DNA of 64,000 nt from Clostridiales bacterium (GCA_017615325.1 JAGAAI010000049.1:40534-104533), one strand, 5' to 3'; counted from the first letter of the stretch, positions 1-8,610 are shown. The notes: a model not told the origin generated them from the sequence alone. Made by a program: numbers and translations.

Positions 1-207
1 CTGCTCCTGCCCCAGTATATCGACGACAGGCACTCCGGCAAGATCATTAAGCTGGTTTGCGCCGTGCTTATGGCTCTTACTGTATTCGGCAGGCTCGTTT
101 GCGGTGTTCACTGGCTTACAGATATCATCGGCGCAGTTCTCCTGAGCTTCGCGCTCCTTGCTTTCTTCTCGGCCTTCATGAAGCCGAGGAAGGTAACCCA
201 AGGATAG
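1..207 (+). CDS. PAP2-family membrane phosphatase, C-terminal end only (cut by window start)
   Basis: Reading frame 1 is open from the first base to a TAG at 205-207 and gives 68 residues. It contains GRLVCGVHWLTDIIGAVLLS, which matches the last PAP2 signature (G-R-x6-H-W-x2-D-x2-G) whose His and Asp are catalytic. Hydrophobic stretches before and after it fit the final membrane helices. PAP2 enzymes dephosphorylate lipid phosphates such as undecaprenyl pyrophosphate or phosphatidylglycerol phosphate. The substrate cannot be told from this fragment. The N-terminal part and start lie outside the window. Confidence 0.75.
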   Translation: MLLPQYIDDRHSGKIIKLVCAVLMALTVFGRLVCGVHWLTDIIGAVLLSFALLAFFSAFMKPRKVTQG

Positions 208-440
208 AAGCTGAGAGTATATCTTCAAATGATATCAACAGGCTTGATATGGAGACTGTTGACAGCATGATAGCATCGCTGGTAATAGCTAATACGGAGT
301 TGCATGAAGGGCATAATTTTAGAATCATTCAGTATCTGTTCTTTATCTTATTAAAACCAATGCTTTTTGGTATAATTAATTATGTTGGTAGCCGTAAAAA
401 TACGGTGATGTTTTATGTTCAATCTTTTTTGGGGGTTACT
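208..440 (+). promoter_or_regulatory. Intergenic region with a candidate promoter for the large surface protein
   Basis: There is no gene in these 233 bp. An extended -10 (TGG followed by TATAAT at 371-376) has a weak TTATTA at 348-353, 17 bp upstream. A second possible -35 (TTGACA at 259-264) has only a poor -10 near 283. A run of five G at 431-435 serves as ribosome binding site for the ATG at 441. I see no clear terminator for the PAP2 gene. Confidence 0.5.
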
Positions 441-3400
441 ATGGATAATCGTTCCGTTCATGCTGGCCAATCTCGTTCTGCCAGAAAACATTTGCTCAAA
501 CTCGCAATTCTGGCTGTTGTTATGCTTCTTGTTATTCCGTTAACATCTGTCGTAAAGAACGTTCTTGCTTCTTCTACTTCATATGTAACCAAGGTTTATC
601 TTGAGACAGATAATACTCTTCCGGATAAGATATATGCATATTCTCAGGTAGAACAACCATATATTTACGTTTCACAGGTTGAATCAGATGATGGTTCGGT
701 TACTGTTGATCAAATAATCCTGGATCCTTCTGAACGGTATGGCTGGTGTTTTGATGCGGGAGGAGAAGAATTTTACAGTTACAGTGATGACGGTGTTCTG
801 AATCTGTATTTTACAGAGGGTGAGAGCAGGTTTATTGCTGAAGTCACAACAGACTCGGATTTAGTTGACGTGTCTTTCGACGCTAACTGTGAGATCTATT
901 TGAATGGTATAAAGATTAATTCAATTTATAATAACAGCGATCTTGTTACAGGTTACATCTCTAAGACGGCTATCGTTCCTTCACAGAAAAAAGTAATAAA
1001 AGAGATCGGTTTTACTTACACAGAGAAAACTCCATATCTTGGAATGCAATTATACGAGTGCAAACCCTTCAATAAACCTCAATATGCCTTGCTTGATGAC
1101 GGTACACAAATTGATGACGGAGTCATGGACGTCTCGTTTAATGGCAGAAAATGGCAATATTCTAATGGAAGTGAATATGTTGATTATTCAAGCACGACGA
1201 GTTATTTTAAATCAGGAAATAACAGGCACTTGACTACTGTTGACATAAACCAGAACTTACTTAAAGGGTATGTGTTTGCAGATGATCTTATAGTCAAGGT
1301 TAACGGATATAAGAATCATAATTTTACTGTTGCATCAACAAAACAAACAGTGGTGTTGTCTAATTCATTTACTGTAAGAAAACCTGAAATAACCTTAAAA
1401 GCTTATGACCTTAACGGCAGCAGCGGGAATCAGGTAAGTTTTAATAATATCGATTATTCCGATAAGATCGAAGAGGAAAAGGATTATAATTCAACCATAA
1501 CAATATACGCCAAAGCCGGATCTGGCGCCCAATTCGTTGGCTGGGGAAAAGGCAGTCCGGATAAAATAGTAAGTTCTGAACCGTCTATTAAGATCATTGT
1601 TGACGGAAATGAGCAATACTATGCTAATTTCTGTAAAAAAACTGAGTCATCCGGCATGCTAAGTTCTTCAGTAAAATATACATTTAACAGTTCAACTGGA
1701 GTACTTACCTTGACACCGACAGAAGATGACGGACATGGAGGCAAAACGGGATATGTTCCTGAGCTGAGTTATTCTGATCCTGGTACGCCTTTCTATGCCG
1801 ATACGAGGATAAAGAGGGTAATTATTGAGGATGGCATAACTTGGATCGGTAATTATGTATTCTATAGAAATAACATAGAGTACATTAAGATACCAGCTTC
1901 CTTTAAATATTTTACAGGGAGAGCATTTGAAGAATGTGTTCTTTTAGGTGACGGTTTTTATGTAGATCCTGCCAATGAGGATCTTAAGACAATTGACGGT
2001 TCCCTCCTTAGTAAAGACGGAAGGAGTTTAAAAAAGTATTTCGGGATAACCGGTGTCAGGGATTATATTATTCCCGATGGTGTTGAAAGAGTAGATGATA
2101 ATTGTTTTGTCAAAGTTGATCTTGATACATTAACTTTGAAAAATGATGGGTTGGAACTTGGTAATTACAGCATTCATGGAGGGTCTATCAAGCATGTTAT
2201 CATAAAAGAAGGCGTTATATCACTTGGTTCACACTCGAGTTTTTCCTGTGAAGATACAAACAGGACTCTTCCTGCATCTTTAGAAAACGTGGGTTATGAG
2301 AATAGTTTTGTTCATGATGGTTATCGTAACATTTATGTAGCTGAAGGGTGCCAAAAATATAAAAGCATTGATGGCGTTCTTTTCGAGACAGATAATGGAG
2401 AACAATATCTGGAATTGTATCCTAGAGGAAGAGTGACAACAAGTTACAATATACCCGAAGGTACTACCGGTATTTCTCAACATGCATTTTGGGGCACGAA
2501 TCATAAAAATGTTGTATTGCCTGAAAGCGTGAATTTAATTGAAGATTGGGCATTTGTCTATTTGAATAACACTAAAGTTTCTGTTCTGAACCCGGAATGT
2601 GTCTTCGATGGCGGTGATGTGTTCAAATACTGTGAAAACATAACAATCAGAGGTTATATCGGTTCTACGGCTCAGATCTATGCTAATGAAAACAGTTTAA
2701 AATTCGAACCGATCGGAGATGAAAACGGAAAACTTGATACACCGACAAATCTCAGATGGGATGGTTGTGTAGCTAGATGGAATGCTGTTCCCGATGCGCA
2801 AAAGTATACGGTAAAACTATTTATTGATGAGGAGAAAGACGGTACATACAATGAATATGGTGTCCCGATCAATGTTACCGTAACCGAATGCGACCTTTCC
2901 CAAAAGATGTTTTATAAATCCGCCAATTACAGATTTGAGGTTTACGCATCTGCATCACACTACGAGATCGGTGACAGTGCTCAGTCGACTGATACTATAG
3001 GGCGCTTCTCCGTGCAGGATATAACAGATTATGAATTAGTAGGGGATACTTTAAATGTTTCTTTTGTTGATGATGAGGGTGATGAATGTTTTATAACTTG
3101 TTATGTTTATGATATGTCAAATAATTATAAGGGCTATTTCACCTGGAATTACTATACTAATGGTAATTTGCGCAATGCTTTTGTTAATAACAGTTTTGGT
3201 TATGGAAAATATAAGATCAGTTTGGAAGCAAAAGCTCAGTATACAAAAACAGGCGGAGTTAGTATCGTTGTCGGTCAATCTCAAGATTTTATAATCTATG
3301 ATTATCACGAAATATCGCCTGTTTCCAGGATCGAACTTACTATCCCTGAACCTGTTGTTAATGGTGATTACAGTTATTCAGAAAAAGATCTTAATCTTAC

Positions 3401-5111
3401 ATCTTATTGTGGATCCGAGATGTTAAATGCTGTAAATTTCAGCAGTTATTCGACAAATGCATATGTATATAAGATTGGCGCAACATACAGTTGGCACAGT
3501 TGTTCAGATGGTGACAGGATCATGAAAGGTCAGTATGCCTATGGATATATGGCCACGATCAATACCATATACGGATATTCGTTCAGTGATGATGTTCAAG
3601 TATATGTTAACGGGTCTCAAGAGAATATATCACTTGATAAATCGAGTGGTTATATAAATCTTCTTTATACTTTCCCGCTTGATTTTGAACCTCTTGGATT
3701 ATTAAAAGATGCAACAGTTGATGACATTGCTGCACAGAAATATACCGGTAAGGCAATAACGCCTGATCCTGTTGTTAATTTCTTCGGAAACGTTCTAACG
3801 AAGGGTACTGATTATACTGTTTCCTGGAAAGATAACTCTGTCTGTGGTAAGGCTGAAGTGATCATTACCGGTAATGACGGCTACGAGGGTGCGATCAGCA
3901 AAACATTTGATATTCTGCCTGTATCTGTTGAAGGTGCCATAGTCGAAGGGCTTGCAGATAAGATTTATTCCGGTAGCCCGGTAGAACAGGAAATAACAGT
4001 TAAACTGGATCTTGCAGGCGAGGAGATCGTCTTGCAGAAGGGGAGTGATTATAATGTTTCCTACAGCAATAATGCTGCGCCCGGTGAAGCAACTATAACT
4101 ATCACAGGTCTAGGAAACTACTGCGGCACTCAATCGCTTACATACAAGATTATTAGTCCGACAACTACGCCTACTACATCTCCCAAACCTACAGTGACAA
4201 CTCATCCCGCAGAGCCAACCGCTACTGCAAAGCCTACAGGTACTGCAAAGCCTACAGGTATTGCAAAGCCTACAGGTGCTGCAAAACCCACAGGTACTGC
4301 AGAGCCCACAGGTACTGCAAAGCCGACATCTTCATCAACAGTAACTCTTACAATTGATAAGAAAACTGTGCAGATTAAATGTGGTGAATCTTGTAACCTA
4401 AATGCAAGTCTTAAGGGAGCAAGTTCCAAGATTACCTGGAAGTCTTCCAACAGCAAGATCGCTACAATTGACTCTAATGGCAAGGTAACATCTAAGCAGG
4501 CTGGAACTGTAACTATTACTGCAACTGCGGCAGGGAAGAGTGCAACTGCCGTGATCACAGTCCTCTATAAGGATGTAACTAACACCAAGGACTTCTGGTT
4601 TGTTCCCACGAACTACTTGACAGCGGCAAATGTTGTTAAGGGCTACGATAAACAAACAAAGTTCAAGCCGGCAAATGACTGCACACGTGCTCAGATGGTA
4701 ACATTCCTTTGGAGACTTGCAGGAGAACCTGCACCCAAGTCAACGACAATAAAGTTCAATGATATCAAGAGTAAAGACTATTTCTACAAGCCTGTTCTCT
4801 GGGCAGTTGAGAAGGGAATAACCACAGGTGTATCCAAGACCAAGTTCAATCCGCAGGGTGTATGCACCCGTGCCCAGACAGTAACCTTCCTTTGGAGAAT
4901 GGCCAATAAGCCAGAGCCTAAGACGGCCAAGAACAAGTTCTCCGACGTGAAGACGAAGGATTACTTCTACAAGGCAGTCCTCTGGGCTTCCGAGAAGAAG
5001 ATCGTTGCAGGTTATAATGATGGCACGTTTAAGCCTCAGGGTAAGTGTTTGAGACGCCAGATGGTAACATTCCTTTATAAGTACGACAAGTTCGTAAACG
5101 GCAAAGGTTAA
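441..5111 (+). CDS. Very large secreted surface protein: BspA-type LRRs, Ig-like domain and three SLH-type repeats
   Basis: About 1556 residues. The frame is open back to base 57, but the ATG at 441 has a good Shine-Dalgarno site and is followed by a basic stretch and a hydrophobic segment (about residues 25-45), a signal peptide or anchor. Visible domains in order: beta-rich N-terminal region; BspA/LRR_5-like repeats (about 430-750, e.g. VVLPESVNLIEDWAF); a fibronectin-III-like part; two copies of a repeat with YTGKAITP or YSGSPVEQ and closing GLGNY/GNDGY turns (about 1090-1245); a Pro/Thr linker made of an 18-bp DNA repeat (about 1250-1298); a bacterial Ig-like (Big_2-type) domain with WKSSNSKIATID (about 1300-1375); and three SLH-type repeats to the C-terminus with CTRAQMVTFLWR motifs. 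It probably sits on the cell wall. The ligand is unknown. The Ig/SLH tail is closely shared with the LRR protein at 25570. Confidence 0.85.
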   Translation: MDNRSVHAGQSRSARKHLLKLAILAVVMLLVIPLTSVVKNVLASSTSYVTKVYLETDNTLPDKIYAYSQVEQPYIYVSQVESDDGSVTVDQIILDPSERYGWCFDAGGEEFYSYSDDGVLNLYFTEGESRFIAEVTTDSDLVDVSFDANCEIYLNGIKINSIYNNSDLVTGYISKTAIVPSQKKVIKEIGFTYTEKTPYLGMQLYECKPFNKPQYALLDDGTQIDDGVMDVSFNGRKWQYSNGSEYVDYSSTTSYFKSGNNRHLTTVDINQNLLKGYVFADDLIVKVNGYKNHNFTVASTKQTVVLSNSFTVRKPEITLKAYDLNGSSGNQVSFNNIDYSDKIEEEKDYNSTITIYAKAGSGAQFVGWGKGSPDKIVSSEPSIKIIVDGNEQYYANFCKKTESSGMLSSSVKYTFNSSTGVLTLTPTEDDGHGGKTGYVPELSYSDPGTPFYADTRIKRVIIEDGITWIGNYVFYRNNIEYIKIPASFKYFTGRAFEECVLLGDGFYVDPANEDLKTIDGSLLSKDGRSLKKYFGITGVRDYIIPDGVERVDDNCFVKVDLDTLTLKNDGLELGNYSIHGGSIKHVIIKEGVISLGSHSSFSCEDTNRTLPASLENVGYENSFVHDGYRNIYVAEGCQKYKSIDGVLFETDNGEQYLELYPRGRVTTSYNIPEGTTGISQHAFWGTNHKNVVLPESVNLIEDWAFVYLNNTKVSVLNPECVFDGGDVFKYCENITIRGYIGSTAQIYANENSLKFEPIGDENGKLDTPTNLRWDGCVARWNAVPDAQKYTVKLFIDEEKDGTYNEYGVPINVTVTECDLSQKMFYKSANYRFEVYASASHYEIGDSAQSTDTIGRFSVQDITDYELVGDTLNVSFVDDEGDECFITCYVYDMSNNYKGYFTWNYYTNGNLRNAFVNNSFGYGKYKISLEAKAQYTKTGGVSIVVGQSQDFIIYDYHEISPVSRIELTIPEPVVNGDYSYSEKDLNLTSYCGSEMLNAVNFSSYSTNAYVYKIGATYSWHSCSDGDRIMKGQYAYGYMATINTIYGYSFSDDVQVYVNGSQENISLDKSSGYINLLYTFPLDFEPLGLLKDATVDDIAAQKYTGKAITPDPVVNFFGNVLTKGTDYTVSWKDNSVCGKAEVIITGNDGYEGAISKTFDILPVSVEGAIVEGLADKIYSGSPVEQEITVKLDLAGEEIVLQKGSDYNVSYSNNAAPGEATITITGLGNYCGTQSLTYKIISPTTTPTTSPKPTVTTHPAEPTATAKPTGTAKPTGIAKPTGAAKPTGTAEPTGTAKPTSSSTVTLTIDKKTVQIKCGESCNLNASLKGASSKITWKSSNSKIATIDSNGKVTSKQAGTVTITATAAGKSATAVITVLYKDVTNTKDFWFVPTNYLTAANVVKGYDKQTKFKPANDCTRAQMVTFLWRLAGEPAPKSTTIKFNDIKSKDYFYKPVLWAVEKGITTGVSKTKFNPQGVCTRAQTVTFLWRMANKPEPKTAKNKFSDVKTKDYFYKAVLWASEKKIVAGYNDGTFKPQGKCLRRQMVTFLYKYDKFVNGKG
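4224..4328 (+). repeat. 18-bp tandem repeat encoding Pro-Thr-Gly-x-Ala-Lys units
   Basis: Five full copies and one partial copy of an 18-bp unit (actgcaaagcctacaggt and close variants) start at 4224, 4242, 4260, 4278, 4296 and 4314. They encode repeats of the type TAKPTG inside the wall-spanning linker of the surface protein. Copies differ at one to four positions. The perfect reading-frame periodicity predicts length variation between strains. Confidence 0.95.
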
Positions 5112-5130
5112 GTAAAGTGTTTTTCGCATA

Positions 5131-5164
5131 ACAAAAGAGCTGCTCATTGGAGCAGCTCTTTTGT
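5131..5164. terminator. Bidirectional terminator between convergent surface protein and gltA
   Basis: Perfect 14-bp inverted repeat with arms 5131-5144 (acaaaagagctgct) and 5151-5164 (agcagctcttttgt) around a 6-nt loop. The arms start with an A-run and end with a T-run, so the hairpin can stop transcription from both sides. Confidence 0.9.
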
Positions 5165-5177
5165 TGTAATCAGATTT

Positions 5178-6545
5178 TTATCTTTCTTCGATTGGAACGT
5201 ATACTTGTCTGTCCTGGACACTCTTGTATGCGGGACGGATTATCTTGCCGTTGTTGACGAGTTCTTCGATGCGGTGGGCTGACCATCCGGAGATCCTTGC
5301 GATGGCAAAGAGGGGAGTGAAGAGCTCGATCGGAAGACCTAACATGTTGTAGACGAAGCCGGAATAGAAGTCGATATTGGCTGATACGCCCTTATAGATC
5401 TTACGCTCCTTGGCGATGAGTTCAGCTGAGATCTCTTCGACTTTCTTGTAGAACTTGAATTCTTCAAAGCGGCCTTTCTCGACGGAGAGCTTCTCGACAT
5501 AGTTCTTGAAGATCTGGGCTCTCGGGTCGGAGATAGAGTAGACGGCGTGCCCCATACCGTAGATCAGGCCGGTCTTGTCGAATGCTTCCTTATGTAAGAT
5601 CTTGTCTAAGTATTTTGCGATCTCTTCGTCGTCAGTCCTGTCGGAGATATTGCGCTTAAGGTCAGCAAACATGTTGACAACCTTGATGTTGGCGCCGCCG
5701 TGGCGGGGACCTTTCAGGGAACAAAGGGATGCTGCAACGGAAGAATAAGTATCAGTACCCGAACTGGTTACAACGTGCGTCGTGAATGTTGAGTTGTTAC
5801 CGCCGCCATGCTCGGCATGGAGTATGAGCGAGATGTCCAGGATCTCAGCCTCTAATGCAGTGAACTGGTTGTCAGGCCTTAAGATATAAAGAATGTTCTC
5901 AGCGGTTGACATATTGGGCTGGGGACGGTGGATCATGAGAGATCCCTTATCCTTATAGTATTTCTTGGCATGGTAGCTGTGGACTGCCATGACAGGGAAG
6001 TTAGCGATAAGTTCCAGAGACTGTCTTAATACATTGGGAATAGACAGGTCGTTGGGATTTGAATCGTAAGCGCAGAGGTTCAGTACACATCGTGCGAGAT
6101 TATTCATGAGATCGTCAGAGGGCTTCTGCATGATGACGTCTCTAAAGAAGTTTTTAGGCATTTTGATGCGCATCTCGGCTAATATCCTGATGAAATCATC
6201 AAGCTGAGACGTGGTGGGGAGTTTTCCAAACAGAAGGAGGTAGGTTGCTTCTTCGAATCCGAAGGGAGGACGGTTATTGCGTCCTGCAATGAGGTCGTGG
6301 ATATTTATGCCGCGGTAAAATAACTCGCCGTCGATGGGAACTGATTTGCCGTCGATCATCCTGCTGGCATTGATCTCGGATATTTCCGTAAGTCCGGTCA
6401 ATACGCCTTTACCGTTGAGATCTCTTAATCCGCGTTTAACGTCATGTTTTGTATATAATTCAGGATCGATGCTGTTTTGCATGCATATTGAAGCAAGCTG
6501 CTCGATCTCGGGAGTAACTTTAGAATATGTGTTCTGAACTGCCAT
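5178..6545 (-). CDS. gltA: Citrate synthase
   Basis: 455 residues, a normal length for citrate synthase. It condenses acetyl-CoA and oxaloacetate to citrate and coenzyme A, the entry to the oxidative branch of the TCA cycle and hence to 2-oxoglutarate and glutamate in anaerobes. The catalytic triad is visible: His246 (HAEHGGGNNST), His282 (GPRHGGAN) and Asp392 (NIDFYSG). The substrate-binding segment GMGHAVYSISDPRA is at 330-343. The N-terminal extension of about 50 residues is common in Clostridia. The ATG at 6543-6545 is preceded by AAAGAGGTG. A strong promoter lies directly upstream and a terminator downstream, so it is probably monocistronic. No aconitase or isocitrate dehydrogenase gene is in the window. 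Confidence 0.95.
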   Translation of the reverse strand: MAVQNTYSKVTPEIEQLASICMQNSIDPELYTKHDVKRGLRDLNGKGVLTGLTEISEINASRMIDGKSVPIDGELFYRGINIHDLIAGRNNRPPFGFEEATYLLLFGKLPTTSQLDDFIRILAEMRIKMPKNFFRDVIMQKPSDDLMNNLARCVLNLCAYDSNPNDLSIPNVLRQSLELIANFPVMAVHSYHAKKYYKDKGSLMIHRPQPNMSTAENILYILRPDNQFTALEAEILDISLILHAEHGGGNNSTFTTHVVTSSGTDTYSSVAASLCSLKGPRHGGANIKVVNMFADLKRNISDRTDDEEIAKYLDKILHKEAFDKTGLIYGMGHAVYSISDPRAQIFKNYVEKLSVEKGRFEEFKFYKKVEEISAELIAKERKIYKGVSANIDFYSGFVYNMLGLPIELFTPLFAIARISGWSAHRIEELVNNGKIIRPAYKSVQDRQVYVPIEER

Positions 6546-6580
6546 GACGTCACCTCTTTCCCTGAAAAAAAATCGATTGT

Positions 6581-6609
6581 ATTATAACAGGGTTGAAAGT
6601 GATTATCAA
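6581..6609 (-). promoter_or_regulatory. gltA promoter
   Basis: On the minus strand TTGATA (6604-6609) and TATAAT (6581-6586) are separated by exactly 17 bp. This is a near-consensus sigma-A promoter placed about 35 nt before the gltA start codon. Confidence 0.8.
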
Positions 6610-6636
6610 ACTTTGAGGGGTTCTGTCAGATCCTTG

Positions 6637-7326
6637 TTACATAATAAATCCGCCGTTTACGCCGATTATCTGACCTGTGATATATGAAGACTCGGGACGG
6701 GCAAGGAAGAAGGCAGCCTTTGCGATGTCTTCAGGCTTTCCGAGGCGTCCTACGGGGGTTTCAGATATTAACTCTTCCTTGTCTTCATCAGAATATTCTG
6801 CCATCATGTCTGTATCAATGACTCCGGGTGAGATGGCATTGACCCTGATCCCTGATGGCCCGAGTTCCTTGGCAAGGGATTTCACATAAGCATCAACTGC
6901 GCCCTTGCTGGCAGAATACAGGGCTTCGCAGGAAGCACCGGTCTGTCCCCACATGGAGGATATTGCGATTATGGAGCCTTCGTGACGTGTGATCATGGAG
7001 GGCAAAGTCAGCTTTACAAGATTGTAGAATCCTCCAAAGTTGGTATCCATAACTTTTCGGTAGTCATTATAGTCAGTATCCTGGGCGAGTCCTTTTATCG
7101 AGATACCGGCGCATGATATCAGGCAATCCGGCATAGTGATAGCGCCTTCCAAAGCCATAACCTGTCCGTAATCAGAGACATCACATTTTACGGGTGTGAT
7201 GTTATCCCCCGTAACGAGGGCTTCGTTCTTATATAAGTAAGTGACATTCCAACCGCGGGATGCAAATTCTCTTACGGTTGCGGCGCCGATGCCTCTTGAT
7301 CCTCCGGATATCAACAGATTGCACAT
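6637..7326 (-). CDS. Short-chain dehydrogenase/reductase (FabG-like)
   Basis: 229 residues from the ATG at 7324-7326, which has a GAGGA ribosome site 7 nt away. The frame is open to an upstream TTG (7366-7368), but that has no good site and would add residues before the Rossmann strand. Classical SDR features: NAD(P)-binding GGSRGIGAAT (8-17), the NAG-like CAG motif (72-74), Asn95, a Ser at 123-124 and the YSASK pair Tyr137/Lys141, then a C-terminal ITGQIIGVNGG. This fits a 3-oxoacyl-ACP reductase or another alcohol/ketone oxidoreductase. It is alone, without other fab genes, so its substrate is uncertain. It lies upstream of gltA, which has its own promoter. Confidence 0.85.
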   Translation of the reverse strand: MCNLLISGGSRGIGAATVREFASRGWNVTYLYKNEALVTGDNITPVKCDVSDYGQVMALEGAITMPDCLISCAGISIKGLAQDTDYNDYRKVMDTNFGGFYNLVKLTLPSMITRHEGSIIAISSMWGQTGASCEALYSASKGAVDAYVKSLAKELGPSGIRVNAISPGVIDTDMMAEYSDEDKEELISETPVGRLGKPEDIAKAAFFLARPESSYITGQIIGVNGGFIM

Positions 7327-7351
7327 AAATATGTCCTCAATAATTACTTGT

Positions 7352-7379
7352 TTGATTTTCGAAAACAATTAATTATAAT
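7352..7379 (+). promoter_or_regulatory. Promoter of the acidic membrane protein; shared divergent promoter region
   Basis: TTGATT (7352-7357) and TATAAT (7374-7379) with a 16-bp spacer face the gene at 7415. The -10 lies in a palindromic ATTATAAT, so a minus-strand TATAAT (7372-7377) overlaps it and could serve the divergent SDR gene. A TTTTCGAAAA palindrome (7356-7365) lies between the two boxes. Confidence 0.65.
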
Positions 7380-7414
7380 CTATTTGTCATTACATTAGGA
7401 AGGAATATGATCAA

Positions 7415-8281
7415 GTGGATAATAAAGATAATGAGAATCTGGAGAATATTGCCAACGAGACTGCAGATGAGATCGTATCTAATGAAGAAGCGGTTGAGGA
7501 AGCATCCTCTGACGTTGAGGCATCCGATATCGTGGACGAAGTCTGGGAAAAGGACGGGGATGCCGAAGATCCAGAAGATAATGAAGATATTGAAGATGCG
7601 GAAGAACCGGTCTTTAAGGCTCCCAAGGACAAGGCAAAGAAAAGATCTGATGCGATCGTTACGATCGGGATCCTTCTTTTGGTAGCTGTTGTAGCAGTAG
7701 GATTCATCTTCTGGATGATCCCTATAATCGGTGTTACATCTTTCGGATGTTCAGTTGATGACTATTTTGCAAAGGTTAAGACGATTCCCTGTTATCAGGC
7801 GGTTGAGGACCTGTCATCCATATCCGTAAACAATATCAATTACCAGAATGATGTCCTTAGTTCCACTATTACAGAGGATGAACTTAAGAAGGGCTTGAGC
7901 GATCTGTCTGAGACCTTGCCGAAGCAGTATTTCCTTAAGTACTTCGATTGTGATGTTTCCAGCACTGTTCCTGCTGATATCGTAGGCTGTTCCCGTATGA
8001 CTGACGGTGAACTCGTTTATATAAGGTTTATGGCTCAGTTCGACGCAGAACATCAGAACTACAGCTTCATGCTCTATTTCTTTGCTGCAGCTCTTCAGAG
8101 TGTTTTCCCCGAACTGTCGACAGACGAGGCATCGGCACTCTATGAGCAGCTGATGAATTCAGGATCAGGTCACTCTGATTACATCATCAGAGGCAACTAT
8201 GCTTACAGGTTGTCTTTCGGTAAGTATAATGATGCAACCTACATATCCATGGATCTGACTCCTGCAGCCAACATAAAATAA
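7415..8281 (+). CDS. Unknown membrane protein with long acidic N-terminus
   Basis: 288 residues from a GTG at 7415 with an AGGAAGGA site at 7397-7404. The first 75 or so residues are extremely rich in Asp and Glu, then a short basic patch (KDKAKKRSD) precedes a single membrane helix (about 86-108). The remaining 180 residues should be outside the cell and contain two Cys and many aromatic residues. The topology is cytoplasmic acidic tail, helix, extracellular domain. I do not recognise the family. It is flanked by the divergent SDR gene and the tRNA-Trp terminator region and appears to be a single-gene unit. Confidence 0.7.
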   Translation: MDNKDNENLENIANETADEIVSNEEAVEEASSDVEASDIVDEVWEKDGDAEDPEDNEDIEDAEEPVFKAPKDKAKKRSDAIVTIGILLLVAVVAVGFIFWMIPIIGVTSFGCSVDDYFAKVKTIPCYQAVEDLSSISVNNINYQNDVLSSTITEDELKKGLSDLSETLPKQYFLKYFDCDVSSTVPADIVGCSRMTDGELVYIRFMAQFDAEHQNYSFMLYFFAAALQSVFPELSTDEASALYEQLMNSGSGHSDYIIRGNYAYRLSFGKYNDATYISMDLTPAANIK

Positions 8282-8321
8282 AGATCTTGATCTGGTTTTG
8301 TCTACAGTAAATTAGCAAAGC

Positions 8322-8432
8322 ACGAAAAAACATCTCTTCTGGTTTGTCTCCGCACAAATGTGAACAAAAACAAATACCTTGCTTTTTCCGCAAGGTACGA
8401 AAAAACATCTCTTCTGGTTTGTCTCCGCACAA
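8322..8432. repeat. Two identical 36-bp direct repeats in the tRNA-Trp terminator region
   Basis: A 36-bp sequence beginning acgaaaaaacatctcttctg and ending ctccgcacaa occurs at 8322-8357 and again at 8397-8432. The copies are identical. Between them lies a small hairpin (arms 8375-8382 and 8390-8397). Confidence 0.95.
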
Positions 8433-8470
8433 GCGAAGCGGGGAGGACCGAAAAACAGAAGAGATGTTTT
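8375..8470 (-). terminator. Tandem terminator hairpins behind tRNA-Trp
   Basis: Read on the minus strand, the tRNA is followed by a hairpin with 15-bp perfect arms (8456-8470 and 8402-8416) and a run of six T. A second hairpin (8390-8397 with 8375-8382) follows, again with a T-rich tail. The large hairpin also reads on the plus strand with a short T-run, so it may also end transcription of the gene at 7415. The large loop contains a second weak stem (ctccgc with gcgggg). Confidence 0.7.
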
Positions 8471-8476
8471 GAAGTC

Positions 8477-8551
8477 TGGCAGGGGAGACACGATTCGAAC
8501 GCGCAACCGGCGGTTTTGGAGACCGCTGCTCTACCGTTGAGCCACTCCCCT
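8477..8551 (-). tRNA. tRNA-Trp (CCA anticodon)
   Basis: A 75-nt cloverleaf on the minus strand. The acceptor arms AGGGGAG/CTCCCCT pair perfectly and CCA is encoded at the 3' end (8477-8479). The anticodon stem GCGGT/ACCGC encloses loop CTCCAAA, so the anticodon is CCA, reading UGG. The T-loop GTTCGAATC and D-loop features are present. A near-consensus promoter lies upstream. Confidence 0.97.
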
Positions 8552-8566
8552 TTAACGACAAGACGT

Positions 8567-8610
8567 AGTTTATCGAATGGTTTGCACTCTGTCAAGTGGA
8601 ATGTTAATAT
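8567..8610. promoter_or_regulatory. Overlapping divergent promoters for tRNA-Trp and proC
   Basis: Minus strand: TTGACA (8590-8595) and TAAACT (8567-8572), 17-bp spacer, for the tRNA. Plus strand: TTGCAC (8582-8587) and TAATAT (8605-8610), 17-bp spacer, for proC. The two promoters share the bases between their -35 boxes, so polymerase cannot occupy both at once. Confidence 0.75.

Noticed and set aside
57..440. N-terminal extension of the large surface protein frame
   Set aside because: It overlaps the PAP2 end and lacks a ribosome site. The ATG at 441 has a good site and begins a signal-like segment.
4202..4558. 118-residue minus-strand frame with VPVGFA-type repeats
   Set aside because: Antisense of the 18-bp repeat in the surface-protein linker.
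7407..7685. Plus-strand frame starting at an ATG closer to the ribosome site than the GTG at 7415
   Set aside because: It gives a basic low-complexity peptide without domain, whereas the GTG frame gives a full-length membrane protein.
8187..8595. Several minus- and plus-strand frames across the tRNA-Trp region, with a repeated CGDKPEEMFFR or RRQTRRDVFS peptide
   Set aside because: The peptide repeat comes from the 36-bp DNA repeat and tRNA sequence; there is no protein-like pattern.
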